From contig NZ_JAIMJA010000001.1 of the NCBI RefSeq assembly GCF_021295315.1, positions 306,151-370,150 of the forward strand: a DNA stretch of 64,000 nt, given 5' to 3'. Positions 38,201 through 47,229 of this stretch are shown here, piece by piece; position 1 is the first letter of the stretch; every line of letters starts with the position of its first letter. The position numbers and the translations under genes are program-made. The notes under the pieces are model-generated. The model was not told the DNA's origin. It saw nothing but the letters and a program-made list of their open reading frames with translations, and made no database searches. This DNA is from Motilimonas cestriensis (GTDB lineage: Bacteria > Pseudomonadota > Gammaproteobacteria > Enterobacterales > CBDFNC01).

Positions 38201-39266
38201 TGATATTCCATCTGTAAAAGCGAAAGTAGACGAGCTGATCAGTCACTGGCTAACAGGCTCTAATTACAGCGGTTATTTCTTTGTCGACAAAGACGGAAAG
38301 GAAGTAACTTCGATGGCCTCTTACAGCCCTGATTATACGAAACAGCTTGCGCCTCGACTATTGTGGCCTGAAAGTTCCATTATGAATTGGTTTGCACAAA
38401 CTAACCTAAATCAAGAATCGAACTTAGTAGGAACCACAATAAAGCAGTTAGTGAAAAGCTTAGAAACCGAACACCCTGATAAAAAGTTCAGAACATATGA
38501 ACAAATCCAGGCATTATCGGTGTTTAAGAAGCACGCAGCATCATCACCTAAAAATACACATCTGGAAATTGAGCTAAATGGTGAGGATTACACAGCTGGG
38601 CCGCTTAATAAGTTCGCTTATAGCATGATTTCTGAAGCTAAGACTTCACAGATTTTTGCTCAAGAGAAAGTGCTAGATGGACTAAGTTCATTAACGCCAA
38701 TTAATGAATTTTTGACCTCAAAGGAAACAGCTTGGCAAAATGCTGTAGCCTTAGTAACGGAGCCTACAAATCAAACCAGAATAAACTCTGACCTACAGAG
38801 ATCTAATCTGCAGATTGCGAATGCTGGTTTCATTATTGATGCAGCTAACTACTATAAAAAGTTCTATATGGAACAAGGCCAAAGTGAAAACGAAGCATTT
38901 GGCAGTACGTTATTGCAAACCGTTCGTGAAAGTATTAGATATCAGGTAATTACATCTGCCGTAGATAGTGATAGTTGTATGTTTGCGCTAAAAGACCACA
39001 CTTGTATTGTAAATAGTCGTGGCACAATAATGCGAGTAGCAGAGAACTTGGTGGCATACCCATTTGACCAAAGCCCTGAGTATGTAGCTGATGCGATAAA
39101 GGTCAGTAATGCTTACACAAGCAATTTCCTAACAACGGAAAATTTGGCTAACCCTCTATTTCCGATTAATGCTAAAACTCTTGAAGCATACCGGAGCGGT
39201 GGTTTTGAAGAACTTAAGTATAAGCAAATCAAAATGTTGGATAAGTTAGCGGTTGAATATTATTAA
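35298..39266 (+). CDS. Giant lipoprotein zinc metalloprotease (metzincin-like)
   Basis: 1322 aa. The lipobox LSLVGC makes it a probable outer-membrane lipoprotein. Near residues 574-585 HEVGHNLGLRHN is a complete HExxHxxGxxH zinc site. The nearby SSIMDYAP supplies the Met-turn. The arrangement resembles DUF4953/EcxA-like zinc-dependent metalloproteases. The start is the ATG at 35298, with GGAG 7 bp upstream; the in-frame ATG at 35286 contains that ribosome site. It probably degrades extracellular protein or host substrates. Followed by a terminator. Confidence 0.85.
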   Translation: MKLTKLALSIALGLSLVGCGAGDAPYDTLVKDKNEVTVTSLSDEAPIYVDGEVVAVPIPGLWLYRPSTSSAPRNANMLSYYESGEQLVKLHLTRDGLTAVKVDNDIVRYVTDANGNKVAETSRWEDQINATRVFVIPGEYTSYRCKEDDYDECTNAEEKVPELELEWWERSYFTPDYSEFESYVTDVNEQFSSDAKSSEVTHKQMDTKGGVINLEIQRHFKDDIGKANFFYSLVRLDLVSDPQYTPVYASVKDKNTFGFFTTDFEKADIAGSIGNQDTKGSYVARFSPNKDSIDYYLSDSFFKPGNEKWLQATKEAFAIMATQMKEAGIPPLHIINPSAPSGVVSGDLRYNAINLFSEPLNVGLLGYGPSAQNPLTGETISAYTNMYPGVIKSGIYRQWNQFASLYNEGSLGDHTKLQTEIKEGIAKVQQMKLVEEGEVADKATDTYTGMMPDDYSKEMLIRSQQNLVRKSLAEDLKSHPAYNELSTDALKPIEDILAEEKRKEFWSRNNMFSSDNLWVSSTEKKSLPGFDFVAEGFIDKTGDFLKPWEELNDVQKQKVIDVFGVHNYKTTLIHEVGHNLGLRHNFKGSSDKANFYSEERAAELGLRGAPAASSIMDYAPSELDIEPLFGSYDIAALRYAYNREVEDSTGSFHSLKDFDVKYSNYFTQSDANSKVERSEIGPIAQLSLHLEQQGPATEENAPIALREYQFCTDGNVGSTWSCDRFDEGTTPLDNARYHFKRFTDIHEQWNFRGEDFSFRENNTVRRYFFMRNQLQDVAVHGMNGWGFVEAAAEFNGWSDGDTFGTAMCEVQNNGEPRWPVACEQYTAAQKAGKLLVNVLATPEKTCQVKLANGTFKNFELKDVYSWAARDLGPAHTLPTSCFDETLNDYFANNKVYIDRATQSVEIYAELNGGQFLNNQTAWSTENQEYSDWTNYDEIDAFGVWFYRPIAAELLANRNLIIGGSSAPIDIPSVKAKVDELISHWLTGSNYSGYFFVDKDGKEVTSMASYSPDYTKQLAPRLLWPESSIMNWFAQTNLNQESNLVGTTIKQLVKSLETEHPDKKFRTYEQIQALSVFKKHAASSPKNTHLEIELNGEDYTAGPLNKFAYSMISEAKTSQIFAQEKVLDGLSSLTPINEFLTSKETAWQNAVALVTEPTNQTRINSDLQRSNLQIANAGFIIDAANYYKKFYMEQGQSENEAFGSTLLQTVRESIRYQVITSAVDSDSCMFALKDHTCIVNSRGTIMRVAENLVAYPFDQSPEYVADAIKVSNAYTSNFLTTENLANPLFPINAKTLEAYRSGGFEELKYKQIKMLDKLAVEYY

Positions 39267-39315
39267 TCCGCCAATTTAGCTTAATATTATAACTCTTCAT
39301 TAACTTGAATATAAA

Positions 39316-39344
39316 AAGCCAGCTAATCTCTAGCTGGCTTTTTT
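39316..39344 (+). terminator. Intrinsic terminator of the metalloprotease gene
   Basis: 10-bp stem AAGCCAGCTA/TAGCTGGCTT with a 5-nt loop and a T-run, about 50 bp beyond the stop. Confidence 0.9.
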
Positions 39345-39512
39345 ATACAATAAATTTATCCCTCTCTCACCAACATTTAACTCCTTGCAGACCTCTTAAT
39401 GCTGTATACTTCGCGGCCGTCTTAATCGACAACTTTTTAACATAGTGCAGATTTCACTCAAACTTGTTTGTCATCTGAATGCTTATTTTTAGCTACATAG
39501 AGGAACTTGTTT

Positions 39513-41117
39513 TTGATCTCCACCGCAAACATCACCATGCAATTTGGCCCAGAGCCGTTATTTGAAAATATCTCCGCTAAGTTCGGCCACAACAATCGTT
39601 ACGGCTTAATTGGCGCCAATGGCTGTGGTAAGTCGACCTTTATGAAGATCTTAAGTGGTGAGCTGACGCCCTCTTCAGGTAATGTGTCTATCACACCGGG
39701 CTTAAAAGTGGGCACGCTGAGCCAAGACCAATTTGCCTTTGAGCAATACAGTGTTATTGATACTGTGATCATGGGTGACGTTGCACTGTGGAAGGTCAAA
39801 CAAGAGCGAGACCGCATTTACGCTAAGCCTGACATGACCGAAGCCGATGGTATGCGTGTCGGCGATTTAGAAAGTGAATTTGCCGAAATGGACGGTTACA
39901 GCGCCGAAAGTCGCGCCGGAGAGATCTTACTTGAAGCAGGCATTGAAGAATCATTTCACTACGGTTTGATGCAACAAGTAGCGCCAGGCTGGAAGCTGCG
40001 TGTACTTCTCGCGCAAGCGCTGTTCGCCAATCCTGATATCTTGCTACTTGATGAGCCAACCAATAACTTGGACATCCATACCATTACTTGGTTAGAGAAT
40101 GAACTAAATAAACGTAAATCTACCATGATCATCATTTCGCACGACAGGCACTTCCTGAATGCGGTATGTACCCATATGGCCGATATTGATTATGGTGAAC
40201 TGCGTATTTATCCGGGTAACTATGAGTACTTCCTTGAGCAATCAAGCTTACTACGTGAGCAATTATTGGCAGGCAACGCGAAAAAGAGCGCCGAAATTGA
40301 TGAGCTACAAGACTTTGTCAATCGCTTTGGCGCTAACGCATCTAAGGCGAAGCAAGCCAGCTCACGCGCGAAAAAACTCGATAAAATCAAGCTCGATGAA
40401 GTGAAGTCATCAAGCCGGATTATGCCGTCTATCAGCTTTGCGCCGGGCAAGAAAATGCATCGCCAAGCACTGATTTTAGAAAACCTCGCCCATGGTTTTG
40501 ATGAAGGGTTACTGTTCCAAGGCGGCGATTTAATTTTAGAAGCCGGTGCCAAACTTGCCATTATCGGTGAAAACGGCGTTGGTAAAACCACATTTTTACG
40601 CTGCTTAGTCAACGAGTTAAGCCAAAAAGAAGGCGTCGTTAAGTGGTCAGAAAATGCCTCTATTGGCTATTGTCCACAAGACAGCGGTAAAGAATTTGAT
40701 AATGACTTAACCTTAATGGACTGGATGTCGCAGTGGCGTAGACCGATACACAACGATTTAATGGTGCGAGGCATGTTAGGCCGTTTATTATTTACCGATG
40801 ATGATGCCAACAAAAAAGCCCGCAACTGTTCAGGTGGAGAAAAGAACCGCTTACTGTTTGGCAAGTTAATGATGCAAGACATTAACGTGTTGATCATGGA
40901 TGAGCCGACTAACCACATGGACATGGAAGCCATCGAAGCCCTTAATAGCGCCCTTAAGGCCTTTGAAGGCACCTTGATATTTGTCAGTCATGACCGTGAA
41001 TTTGTCTCTTCACTGGCCACGCGTATTATCGACATTAAGGATAAACAAGTGGTTAACTTTCAAGGTACTTTTGACGAGTACCTATCGAGCCAGCAAGAAG
41101 CGAAGAAAGTCGCTTAG
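39513..41117 (+). CDS. ybiT: ABC-F protein YbiT
   Basis: 534 aa with two ATPase domains and no membrane segments: Walker [10 protein letters not shown] and GENGVGKTT, Walker [13 protein letters not shown] and [12 protein letters not shown], and an ABC signature [14 protein letters not shown] proteins act at the ribosome. [17 protein letters not shown] matches YbiT. I use the TTG at 39513 ([12 protein letters not shown]) with AGAGGA 8 bp upstream; a TTG two codons earlier is the alternative. Confidence 0.92.
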   Translation: MISTANITMQFGPEPLFENISAKFGHNNRYGLIGANGCGKSTFMKILSGELTPSSGNVSITPGLKVGTLSQDQFAFEQYSVIDTVIMGDVALWKVKQERDRIYAKPDMTEADGMRVGDLESEFAEMDGYSAESRAGEILLEAGIEESFHYGLMQQVAPGWKLRVLLAQALFANPDILLLDEPTNNLDIHTITWLENELNKRKSTMIIISHDRHFLNAVCTHMADIDYGELRIYPGNYEYFLEQSSLLREQLLAGNAKKSAEIDELQDFVNRFGANASKAKQASSRAKKLDKIKLDEVKSSSRIMPSISFAPGKKMHRQALILENLAHGFDEGLLFQGGDLILEAGAKLAIIGENGVGKTTFLRCLVNELSQKEGVVKWSENASIGYCPQDSGKEFDNDLTLMDWMSQWRRPIHNDLMVRGMLGRLLFTDDDANKKARNCSGGEKNRLLFGKLMMQDINVLIMDEPTNHMDMEAIEALNSALKAFEGTLIFVSHDREFVSSLATRIIDIKDKQVVNFQGTFDEYLSSQQEAKKVA

Positions 41118-41131
41118 TCCTAGCCTGAAAT

Positions 41132-41161
41132 AAAAGGCATAGTGCGGAAGCTATGCCTTTT
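41132..41161. terminator. Bidirectional terminator between ybiT and the YkgJ-type gene
   Basis: AAAAGGCATAG and CTATGCCTTTT are perfect inverted repeats around an 8-nt loop, with A/T runs suitable for either direction. They lie between convergent genes. Confidence 0.85.
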
Positions 41162-41179
41162 ATCAAAACATGAAACACC

Positions 41180-41470
41180 TTACAGATGTGCCTCTCGTTC
41201 CTCAATACATTCATAGGAGCCCATTTCAAATTCCCGACAAATCCACGGCCTCAGCTCATAAATACTGCACATCATGGTGTCGCGATCGAGCGCCGAGCAC
41301 CAACCATCTTCTAGCCTTAACATGGTTTCACCGCCCCAAGAGTCCACCGCTATGTGCTCTTCGGGGACGCCAGTATCTGAGATAATCATCACTTCAAGTC
41401 GGCAGCAACAAGCTTGACAATTGGCGCAGGTGATTTCGGGGGCGGACAGGTTTATTACATCGATAGACAT
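41180..41470 (-). CDS. YkgJ-family cysteine-cluster protein
   Basis: 96 aa. Cysteines occur as CANCQACCC near residue 15, then GWCSALD, MMCSIYELRPWICREFE and YECIE. This is the zinc/iron-chelating pattern of the YkgJ family. The function is unknown; a metal-cluster role is likely. Confidence 0.85.
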   Translation of the reverse strand: MSIDVINLSAPEITCANCQACCCRLEVMIISDTGVPEEHIAVDSWGGETMLRLEDGWCSALDRDTMMCSIYELRPWICREFEMGSYECIEEREAHL

Positions 41471-41540
41471 TAACAGTGGCCAGTAACTTAAACTCTCTCA
41501 TATTACGCCGATAGTGCCGGAATATGAATCGTTATCTCAA

Positions 41541-42182
41541 CTAACACTGAGAGCCAGTAATCACTTGCACCTCTATTTCAGGTGTAGAAAACAAAGCCGC
41601 GATAGCGCTCTGAATGCCAAGGGCTTGCTCTGACAGCACCATACTCGGCTTATTCGTACTTTCAGTTTGCTCAGGCAATAGCGGTAAATGGATAAAACCC
41701 ACCTGCACTTCCCTATCGCGCTGTGAATGCAGCAGCGCATACAACACGTGATTACAAACAAAGGTACCGGCCGTATTGGAAATACTGGCTGCAATCCCTT
41801 TTTTTACAATAGCCTGGCGCATGTGTTTGATAGGTAAGGTACTAAAATATGCTGCCGGGCCATCCTCAACAATCGCTTGGTCTAACGGTTGTTGTCCCGC
41901 ATTATCGGCAATCGGAAAATCATCTACATTAATCGCCACGCGCTCAAGAGTAATGTCAGGGCGACCTGCGGCTTGGCCCAGTACAATCACTACATCAGCT
42001 TGATATCGGTCGATTAATTGCAATAACTTAGCATGAGCCTTTTGCCCTACGACGGGTATTTGATGGCAATAGATTTGACCGCCCGCTAAGCTCAAATTGG
42101 CCAATGTGGGTAAGATTTGGCTGGCAGGGTTAACAGTTTGTCCGTTAAACGGTTCAAAACCCGCCACTAAAATCGTTTTCAT
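41541..42182 (-). CDS. pcp: Pyrrolidone-carboxylate peptidase
   Basis: 213 aa. Removes N-terminal pyroglutamate from peptides. The cysteine-peptidase C15 triad is visible: Glu in TLERVAINVDDF, Cys in NTAGTFVCNHVLYALLH and His in VGFIHLPLLPEQ. Begins MKTILVAGFEPFNG at the ATG at 42182; an ATG two codons upstream is possible. Fits the peptide-use theme of the following genes. Confidence 0.93.
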   Translation of the reverse strand: MKTILVAGFEPFNGQTVNPASQILPTLANLSLAGGQIYCHQIPVVGQKAHAKLLQLIDRYQADVVIVLGQAAGRPDITLERVAINVDDFPIADNAGQQPLDQAIVEDGPAAYFSTLPIKHMRQAIVKKGIAASISNTAGTFVCNHVLYALLHSQRDREVQVGFIHLPLLPEQTESTNKPSMVLSEQALGIQSAIAALFSTPEIEVQVITGSQC

Positions 42183-42208
42183 AGTCATACTTCAACTAAC
42201 GTTAAGCA

Positions 42209-42245
42209 TAAAAAAACGCCGCCCAACAAAAATGTTCGACGGCGT
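42209..42245 (-). terminator. Terminator of the peptide ABC transporter operon
   Basis: ACGCCG...CGGCGT stem with further weak inner pairing, followed by T7 on the minus strand, 16 bp beyond the last ATPase gene. Confidence 0.75.
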
Positions 42246-42260
42246 CAAGGACAACTGGCT

Positions 42261-43238
42261 CTAAGGGCTTGGCGACACCAAGTGACAAGAGGCTTGATGG
42301 CCGTTTTCACCTACGCTTACCAGCTCAGGTCGCTGCTCGCGACATAAATCCGTGGCGTGCATACAACGGGCATTGAAATGGCAGCCAGCAGGTGGATCCA
42401 TCGGTGAGGGTACGTCCCCTTTGAGGATAATGCGTTTGTTACGTAAACGCGGGTTAGGGATTGGAATAGCCGAGATCAACGCTTGAGTATAAGGGTGCTT
42501 TGGCTCTTTATATAAGGTCTCTGCATCACCAATTTCAACAATTTTGCCTAGGTACATCACCGCAATACGATCGGAGATGTGTTTAACTACCGACAAATCA
42601 TGGGCAATAAATATCAGTGCTAAGTTCATCTCTTGTTGTAAATCGAGTAACAGATTCACGATTTGCGATTGCACTGACACATCCAATGCTGAAACCGCTT
42701 CATCACAGACAATAAGTTTGGGTTTTAACGCAATAGCACGAGCAATACCAATGCGCTGACGCTGGCCACCAGAAAACTCATGAGGGTAGCGATCGGCTGC
42801 GGTTTTTGGCAAGCCCACTTTCACTAATAGATCTTCTACCCACATGCGGCGCTCTTCTGGCGTACCAATGCCGTGGATCTCAAACGGCTCAGCCATAATG
42901 CCGCCAACGGTGTGGCGCGCATTTAAGCTTTCCATTGGGTCTTGAAAGATGATCTGCATTTCTTTACGCAAATCAGCCATCTCTCTAACGGGCAAGTCAG
43001 TAATATCACGCCCTTCAAAGAATATTTTGCCTGAGGTGGGTTCATATAGCTTAAGTAACGTCCGGCCTACCGTACTTTTACCACAGCCCGATTCACCCAC
43101 CAGCCCTAATGTTTCGCCAGACTTAACGTCTAAACTGATGCCATCAACGGCATACACGTACTTATTTTTAGAAAACAGACCTCCGCCAATAGCAAAGTGC
43201 TGCTTAAGATCGCGAATCGATAATACAACATCACTCAT
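42261..43238 (-). CDS. Peptide ABC transporter ATPase, OppF/DppF type
   Basis: 325 aa. Walker [10 protein letters not shown], signature FSGGQRQRIGIARAI, Walker B LIVCDEAVSALD, H-loop AHDLSVVKHISD. The C terminus has the oligo/dipeptide-transporter Cys pattern (CHFNARCMHATDLCREQRP), which in OppD/F-type proteins binds an iron-sulfur cluster. The start ATG at 43238 follows AGGAG and overlaps the upstream stop as TAATG. It makes up, with the next gene, what is one fused protein (YejF) in E. coli. Confidence 0.92.
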   Translation of the reverse strand: MSDVVLSIRDLKQHFAIGGGLFSKNKYVYAVDGISLDVKSGETLGLVGESGCGKSTVGRTLLKLYEPTSGKIFFEGRDITDLPVREMADLRKEMQIIFQDPMESLNARHTVGGIMAEPFEIHGIGTPEERRMWVEDLLVKVGLPKTAADRYPHEFSGGQRQRIGIARAIALKPKLIVCDEAVSALDVSVQSQIVNLLLDLQQEMNLALIFIAHDLSVVKHISDRIAVMYLGKIVEIGDAETLYKEPKHPYTQALISAIPIPNPRLRNKRIILKGDVPSPMDPPAGCHFNARCMHATDLCREQRPELVSVGENGHQASCHLVSPSP

Positions 43239-44281
43239 TAGCTTAACTCCTTTAGCCTTAGGCAACTCACCATATGATCCTCAGCCACCATTTCTGGCTG
43301 CGGCGTTTGGCTTTCACACTTATCTTGCCGATCAGGACAGCGATTGTAAAAGCGGCAACCTTTAGGCATATCCGCCAGTGAGGGCACTGAGCCTTCAATG
43401 GTGTTTAACCGTGTTTTTGGTTTGTCATCAAGGCGAGGGATCGAGTTAAGCAAACCACGGCTGTATGGATGACGAGGGTTTTCAAATAGCTCGAACACGT
43501 TGGTTTTCTCGACAGCTCTACCAGCATACATCACTACCACTTCATCACAAATTTCCGCCACGACGCCTAGGTCGTGGGTAATAAAGATGATGGCCATGCC
43601 AGTTTCTTGCTGTAAGTCTTTCATCAAGCTTAAAATTTGCGCTTGGATGGTCACATCTAATGCTGTGGTTGGCTCATCAGCAATCAAAATATCCGGCTTA
43701 CACGCAAGGGCAATGGCAATCATTACGCGCTGGCGCATCCCGCCAGAAAGCTCATGAGGATAAACATCAAAGCGTTTTTCAGGCGCCGGAATGTCTACTT
43801 TTTTCAGCATTTTAATCGCTTCAATTTTGCGCTGTTGCTTGTTAAATTCAGGGCGATGTAAGCGGAACACTTCACAAAGCTGATCACCAATAGTATGCAC
43901 TGGATTCAATGCGGTCATTGGCTCTTGGAAGATCATCGCGATGCGGTTGCCACGCATTTCATAAAGCTTTTCTGGCGGTAACTTAGTCACATCTTGGCCT
44001 TGATACAGCACTTCGCCACCGGTCACTTGGCCATGAGGACGCGGTAATAGGCCCATGATTGATAGCGATGTGACACTCTTGCCACAACCCGACTCGCCCA
44101 CGATGCCAATAGTTTGGCCGCGTTTAGCTTGAAAGCTTACGCCATCAAGCACTTTCACTGGGCCTTGCTCCGTAGTGAAGGTCGTCTCTAACTGACGAAC
44201 ATCTAGTACCACTTCACCTAATAAAAGCGTACGCTCTTCTCGCTCTGTCATTGAGCTTTGGTTAGATTTTAAAGGTTTCAT
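43238..44281 (-). CDS. Peptide ABC transporter ATPase, OppD/DppD type
   Basis: 347 aa. Walker [12 protein letters not shown], signature [15 protein letters not shown], Walker [13 protein letters not shown]-loop [12 protein letters not shown]. The C-terminal [17 protein letters not shown] is the conserved cysteine motif of this transporter class. It overlaps the binding-protein gene by 20 bp if the first ATG is used. Partner of the ATPase downstream. Confidence 0.93.
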   Translation of the reverse strand: MKPLKSNQSSMTEREERTLLLGEVVLDVRQLETTFTTEQGPVKVLDGVSFQAKRGQTIGIVGESGCGKSVTSLSIMGLLPRPHGQVTGGEVLYQGQDVTKLPPEKLYEMRGNRIAMIFQEPMTALNPVHTIGDQLCEVFRLHRPEFNKQQRKIEAIKMLKKVDIPAPEKRFDVYPHELSGGMRQRVMIAIALACKPDILIADEPTTALDVTIQAQILSLMKDLQQETGMAIIFITHDLGVVAEICDEVVVMYAGRAVEKTNVFELFENPRHPYSRGLLNSIPRLDDKPKTRLNTIEGSVPSLADMPKGCRFYNRCPDRQDKCESQTPQPEMVAEDHMVSCLRLKELS

Positions 44282-46070
44282 CTATCTTCAACTCCGGCTC
44301 AAAAGTTTTACGCTTTTTCTTGGCTCTTAACACGGCTTTTTTCTCTTCTTCGTCAATCCAGAACAGACCAAAAGTAGTGGCCCCACTTAGACGAAACATT
44401 TCACGCGAAGAGCGAGTAATCGGCACTTCAGGTAAATGGACCCAGCGCCAATGTGCCGCTCGAGAGGTAGACTCTTGGTAACCGGGAATAAACATCGCTT
44501 GTTCATGCAATATATGTTGGATTTGTTTGGCTTGCTTAATACGCGTATCCACATCAAATTCGGTGCGATAAGCTTCTATTAATTTATCCAACTCAGGATC
44601 CGCAGTGTTGGTGGTGTTATTTGTATTGTTTTGCCCGACATGAATAGAATGGAAGAACTGCCAATAAGCCGGCGCCAATACGCCCACTCCCCATCCACCC
44701 CAATAGGCTTGGTGCTTATTCTCGCCAACAGTACGAATACGGGTAGTGAAGTCCACTTTATTAAGCACTAAATCGACACCGGCTTTTTTCGCTTCTTCAC
44801 GTAAAATAACCATCAAATCGTTACGCTCATCACCGCTATACATCAGCTCTACCGATAGGGTTTGACCGTTTTTAACGCGGGTCCCCACATCGTTTCGCTC
44901 AGCCCAACCCGCTTTTGCAAAATATTCCGCGGCCTTTTTCAAATCAAACTCGCGCGGTTTTATATCCGCTTGATATTCACCATTCCCCGACGTGAACTGT
45001 GGTAGACGCTGTACATCGCCACGCAGCGCTTTATCAATGCCTTTTTGCATGTTGATCGCGTGTTGCAAACCAAGGCGCACGTTAATGTCAGACAGAATTG
45101 GCGACTGAGTATTAAGGTAAATGCCCCAAGGAATACGAGGCTTGTCGTTATACGCTAGCGTGCGCTTAATATAACCGTTAGCAAACTCTCGTTTTTTGGT
45201 TTTTTCGTGCCAGTAAATCGGCTCTGGCATTTCGAAGGTATCTAGCTTGCCTTTTAAAAAAAGCTTATAAGCAATGGCTTTATCACGGATCACCTTGATG
45301 CGAATTTTGTCGACATTAAAGCGGTTTTTCTGGAACTTTAAGTCCTTTGCCCACCACTCTTTATTGCGCGTAAGGGTAACGGTTTTACCTTTTTTAAACT
45401 TAGATAAAATGTAAGGCCCAGTATTCGGTGCCACTTCCCAGTTGGCTTCTTTCACCCAGTTTTCACCAATACGGCCCTTATAAAAGTGCTCTGGCACTGG
45501 TGTGATGCTGGTTGAGCCAATTAGCTCTCGCTTTTCTTTCGCTTCACCCAGGGTCACTGAAATGGTGTAATCATCATACTTGGTCACGTTCACCAATTGA
45601 TTGGTGTAATATTCGTGGTACCAGGGCGCCTTAATATTAGGATTTAGGTGAAACTCGCGCGCATAAACAAAATCATCTGCTGTTACTTTTTCGCCGTCAG
45701 ACCAACGCGCATTAGGGTTCAGTTTAAAATAAACCGTTTTAAAATCATCTTTCACCGCCCAATCCGTGGCAATTTGCGGAATGTATTCTTTCGTATTGGG
45801 GTGAAGCATCGTCAACCCCATTTGATTAGCTAGAATATACTCACGAAACTCACCGTTGGAGTTTGGTCCAACCACGCGAAATGTCGGCGGGTAACTATCA
45901 GCAAACAGACGCAATGTACCGCCTTTTTTAGCTTGGTCCGAGGCAAATACTGGCTGATCATTATTATTTTCCCAAACCAAGTTTCCCGGTAATTCGGCGC
46001 TATAAGCCGCAGCAGTAAATAGGCTGGCGATAGCAAAAACGGCATGATGTAATCTAAGACTTAACTTCAT
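44262..46070 (-). CDS. yejA: Peptide-binding protein, YejA-like
   Basis: 602 aa (E. coli YejA about 604). Signal peptide about residues 1-24 ending AAAYSA. Family 5 solute-binding motifs include YIPQIATDWAVKDDFKTVYFKLNPNARWSDGEKVTADDFVYA. I use the ATG at 46070 (MKLSLRLHH), which has AAAGGACAG upstream and opens on the signal peptide; a longer frame starts at 46118. YejA binds peptides, and in E. coli also microcin C, in the periplasm. Confidence 0.9.
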   Translation of the reverse strand: MKLSLRLHHAVFAIASLFTAAAYSAELPGNLVWENNNDQPVFASDQAKKGGTLRLFADSYPPTFRVVGPNSNGEFREYILANQMGLTMLHPNTKEYIPQIATDWAVKDDFKTVYFKLNPNARWSDGEKVTADDFVYAREFHLNPNIKAPWYHEYYTNQLVNVTKYDDYTISVTLGEAKEKRELIGSTSITPVPEHFYKGRIGENWVKEANWEVAPNTGPYILSKFKKGKTVTLTRNKEWWAKDLKFQKNRFNVDKIRIKVIRDKAIAYKLFLKGKLDTFEMPEPIYWHEKTKKREFANGYIKRTLAYNDKPRIPWGIYLNTQSPILSDINVRLGLQHAINMQKGIDKALRGDVQRLPQFTSGNGEYQADIKPREFDLKKAAEYFAKAGWAERNDVGTRVKNGQTLSVELMYSGDERNDLMVILREEAKKAGVDLVLNKVDFTTRIRTVGENKHQAYWGGWGVGVLAPAYWQFFHSIHVGQNNTNNTTNTADPELDKLIEAYRTEFDVDTRIKQAKQIQHILHEQAMFIPGYQESTSRAAHWRWVHLPEVPITRSSREMFRLSGATTFGLFWIDEEEKKAVLRAKKKRKTFEPELKIDETFKI

Positions 46071-46180
46071 AATCTGTCCTTTTACTTGTTCTCCATAACG
46101 CTGTTCGCCAACGAGCAAAAATGGCGATAGCGGCGGTTAATCTGGCGCTTAACACTCACTTGACGCGCCAGCTCACCTCG

Positions 46181-47224
46181 TTAGATATATTTAGTATGCT
46201 TTTTCGGGTCAAACGCTTCGCGAATGGCTTCACCAACAAAGGTAACCATGGTGAGCACCAATACAATGGCGGTTACCACCGAGGCCACAATCCACACCGC
46301 GTCTAAATTATCCTTACCTTGCGACAACATCTCCCCCCAACTCGGCGTTGGCGGCGCAAGTCCCAAGCCTAAGTAGTCTAATGAGGTAAGTAAGGTTAAA
46401 TTACCCACGATAGTAAATGGTGCCATCGTCACTATCATCATCAAGGTATTAGGCATGATATGTTTAAAAATAATCCGCGCAGTGGATGCCCCTTGCGCTT
46501 TCGCAGCCATCACGTATTCACGCGCCTTTTCTTTATAGGTCAAGGTACGCATATACCAAGTCATCGCGGTCCAGTTAAACATCACAATGATCATGACAAA
46601 GAGCCAGAAGTTAGAGCCAAATATCGACACGATGATCATGATCACATAGATACCCGGTAGTTGGCTCCATATCTCAATGATACGTTGACCGAACAAGTCG
46701 ACCTTGCCACCCCAGTAGCCCATAAAACAGCCTACCGTGACACCAATGGCATAACAGATCGCCATCACCAAAAAGGCAAAACCCATGGCTAAACGAAAAC
46801 CATAGATCAACCGCGCAGCGACATCACGGCCATAAGTATCGGTGCCGAGGTAATGCTTATCTTCGAAAGAAGGTGCCGTTGGTGGGTATTCGTCTTCCGA
46901 ATAAGTATTTTCAAATGGGTTATAAGGAATGATCGGCATCACTATCCAGTTATCGCCGCCGCCTTGCTCAAATTGCAATTGCAGTTCGCGATACTTGGTT
47001 TCGTAAGCGTAATCAAGGCCAAATGTTTTCCCCGGATAAACATCGCTGTAAGTTGGGAAGTACCAATTGCCTTCGTAGCTCACCACTATGGCACGGTTGT
47101 TTACCCACAGCTCAGCAAAGGCTGACAGCATCATTAAAATAAATAGAATGATGGCGGAGTAATAACCGCGTTTAATAGATCGAAAACGATTAAGTTTTTT
47201 CAGGGTTAATGGATTTAATTTCAT
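46181..47224 (-). CDS. yejE: Peptide ABC transporter permease, YejE-like
   Basis: 347 aa. One N-terminal helix, a long periplasmic insert (about 45-130) with HYLGTDTYGRDVAARLIYGFR, then five helices. The cytoplasmic EAA loop is EYVMAAKAQGASTARIIFKHIMPN. The large periplasmic insert is characteristic of YejE. It is 5 bp downstream of yejB, and about 110 bp separate it from yejA. Confidence 0.9.
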   Translation of the reverse strand: MKLNPLTLKKLNRFRSIKRGYYSAIILFILMMLSAFAELWVNNRAIVVSYEGNWYFPTYSDVYPGKTFGLDYAYETKYRELQLQFEQGGGDNWIVMPIIPYNPFENTYSEDEYPPTAPSFEDKHYLGTDTYGRDVAARLIYGFRLAMGFAFLVMAICYAIGVTVGCFMGYWGGKVDLFGQRIIEIWSQLPGIYVIMIIVSIFGSNFWLFVMIIVMFNWTAMTWYMRTLTYKEKAREYVMAAKAQGASTARIIFKHIMPNTLMMIVTMAPFTIVGNLTLLTSLDYLGLGLAPPTPSWGEMLSQGKDNLDAVWIVASVVTAIVLVLTMVTFVGEAIREAFDPKKHTKYI

Positions 47225-47229
47225 GTCAT

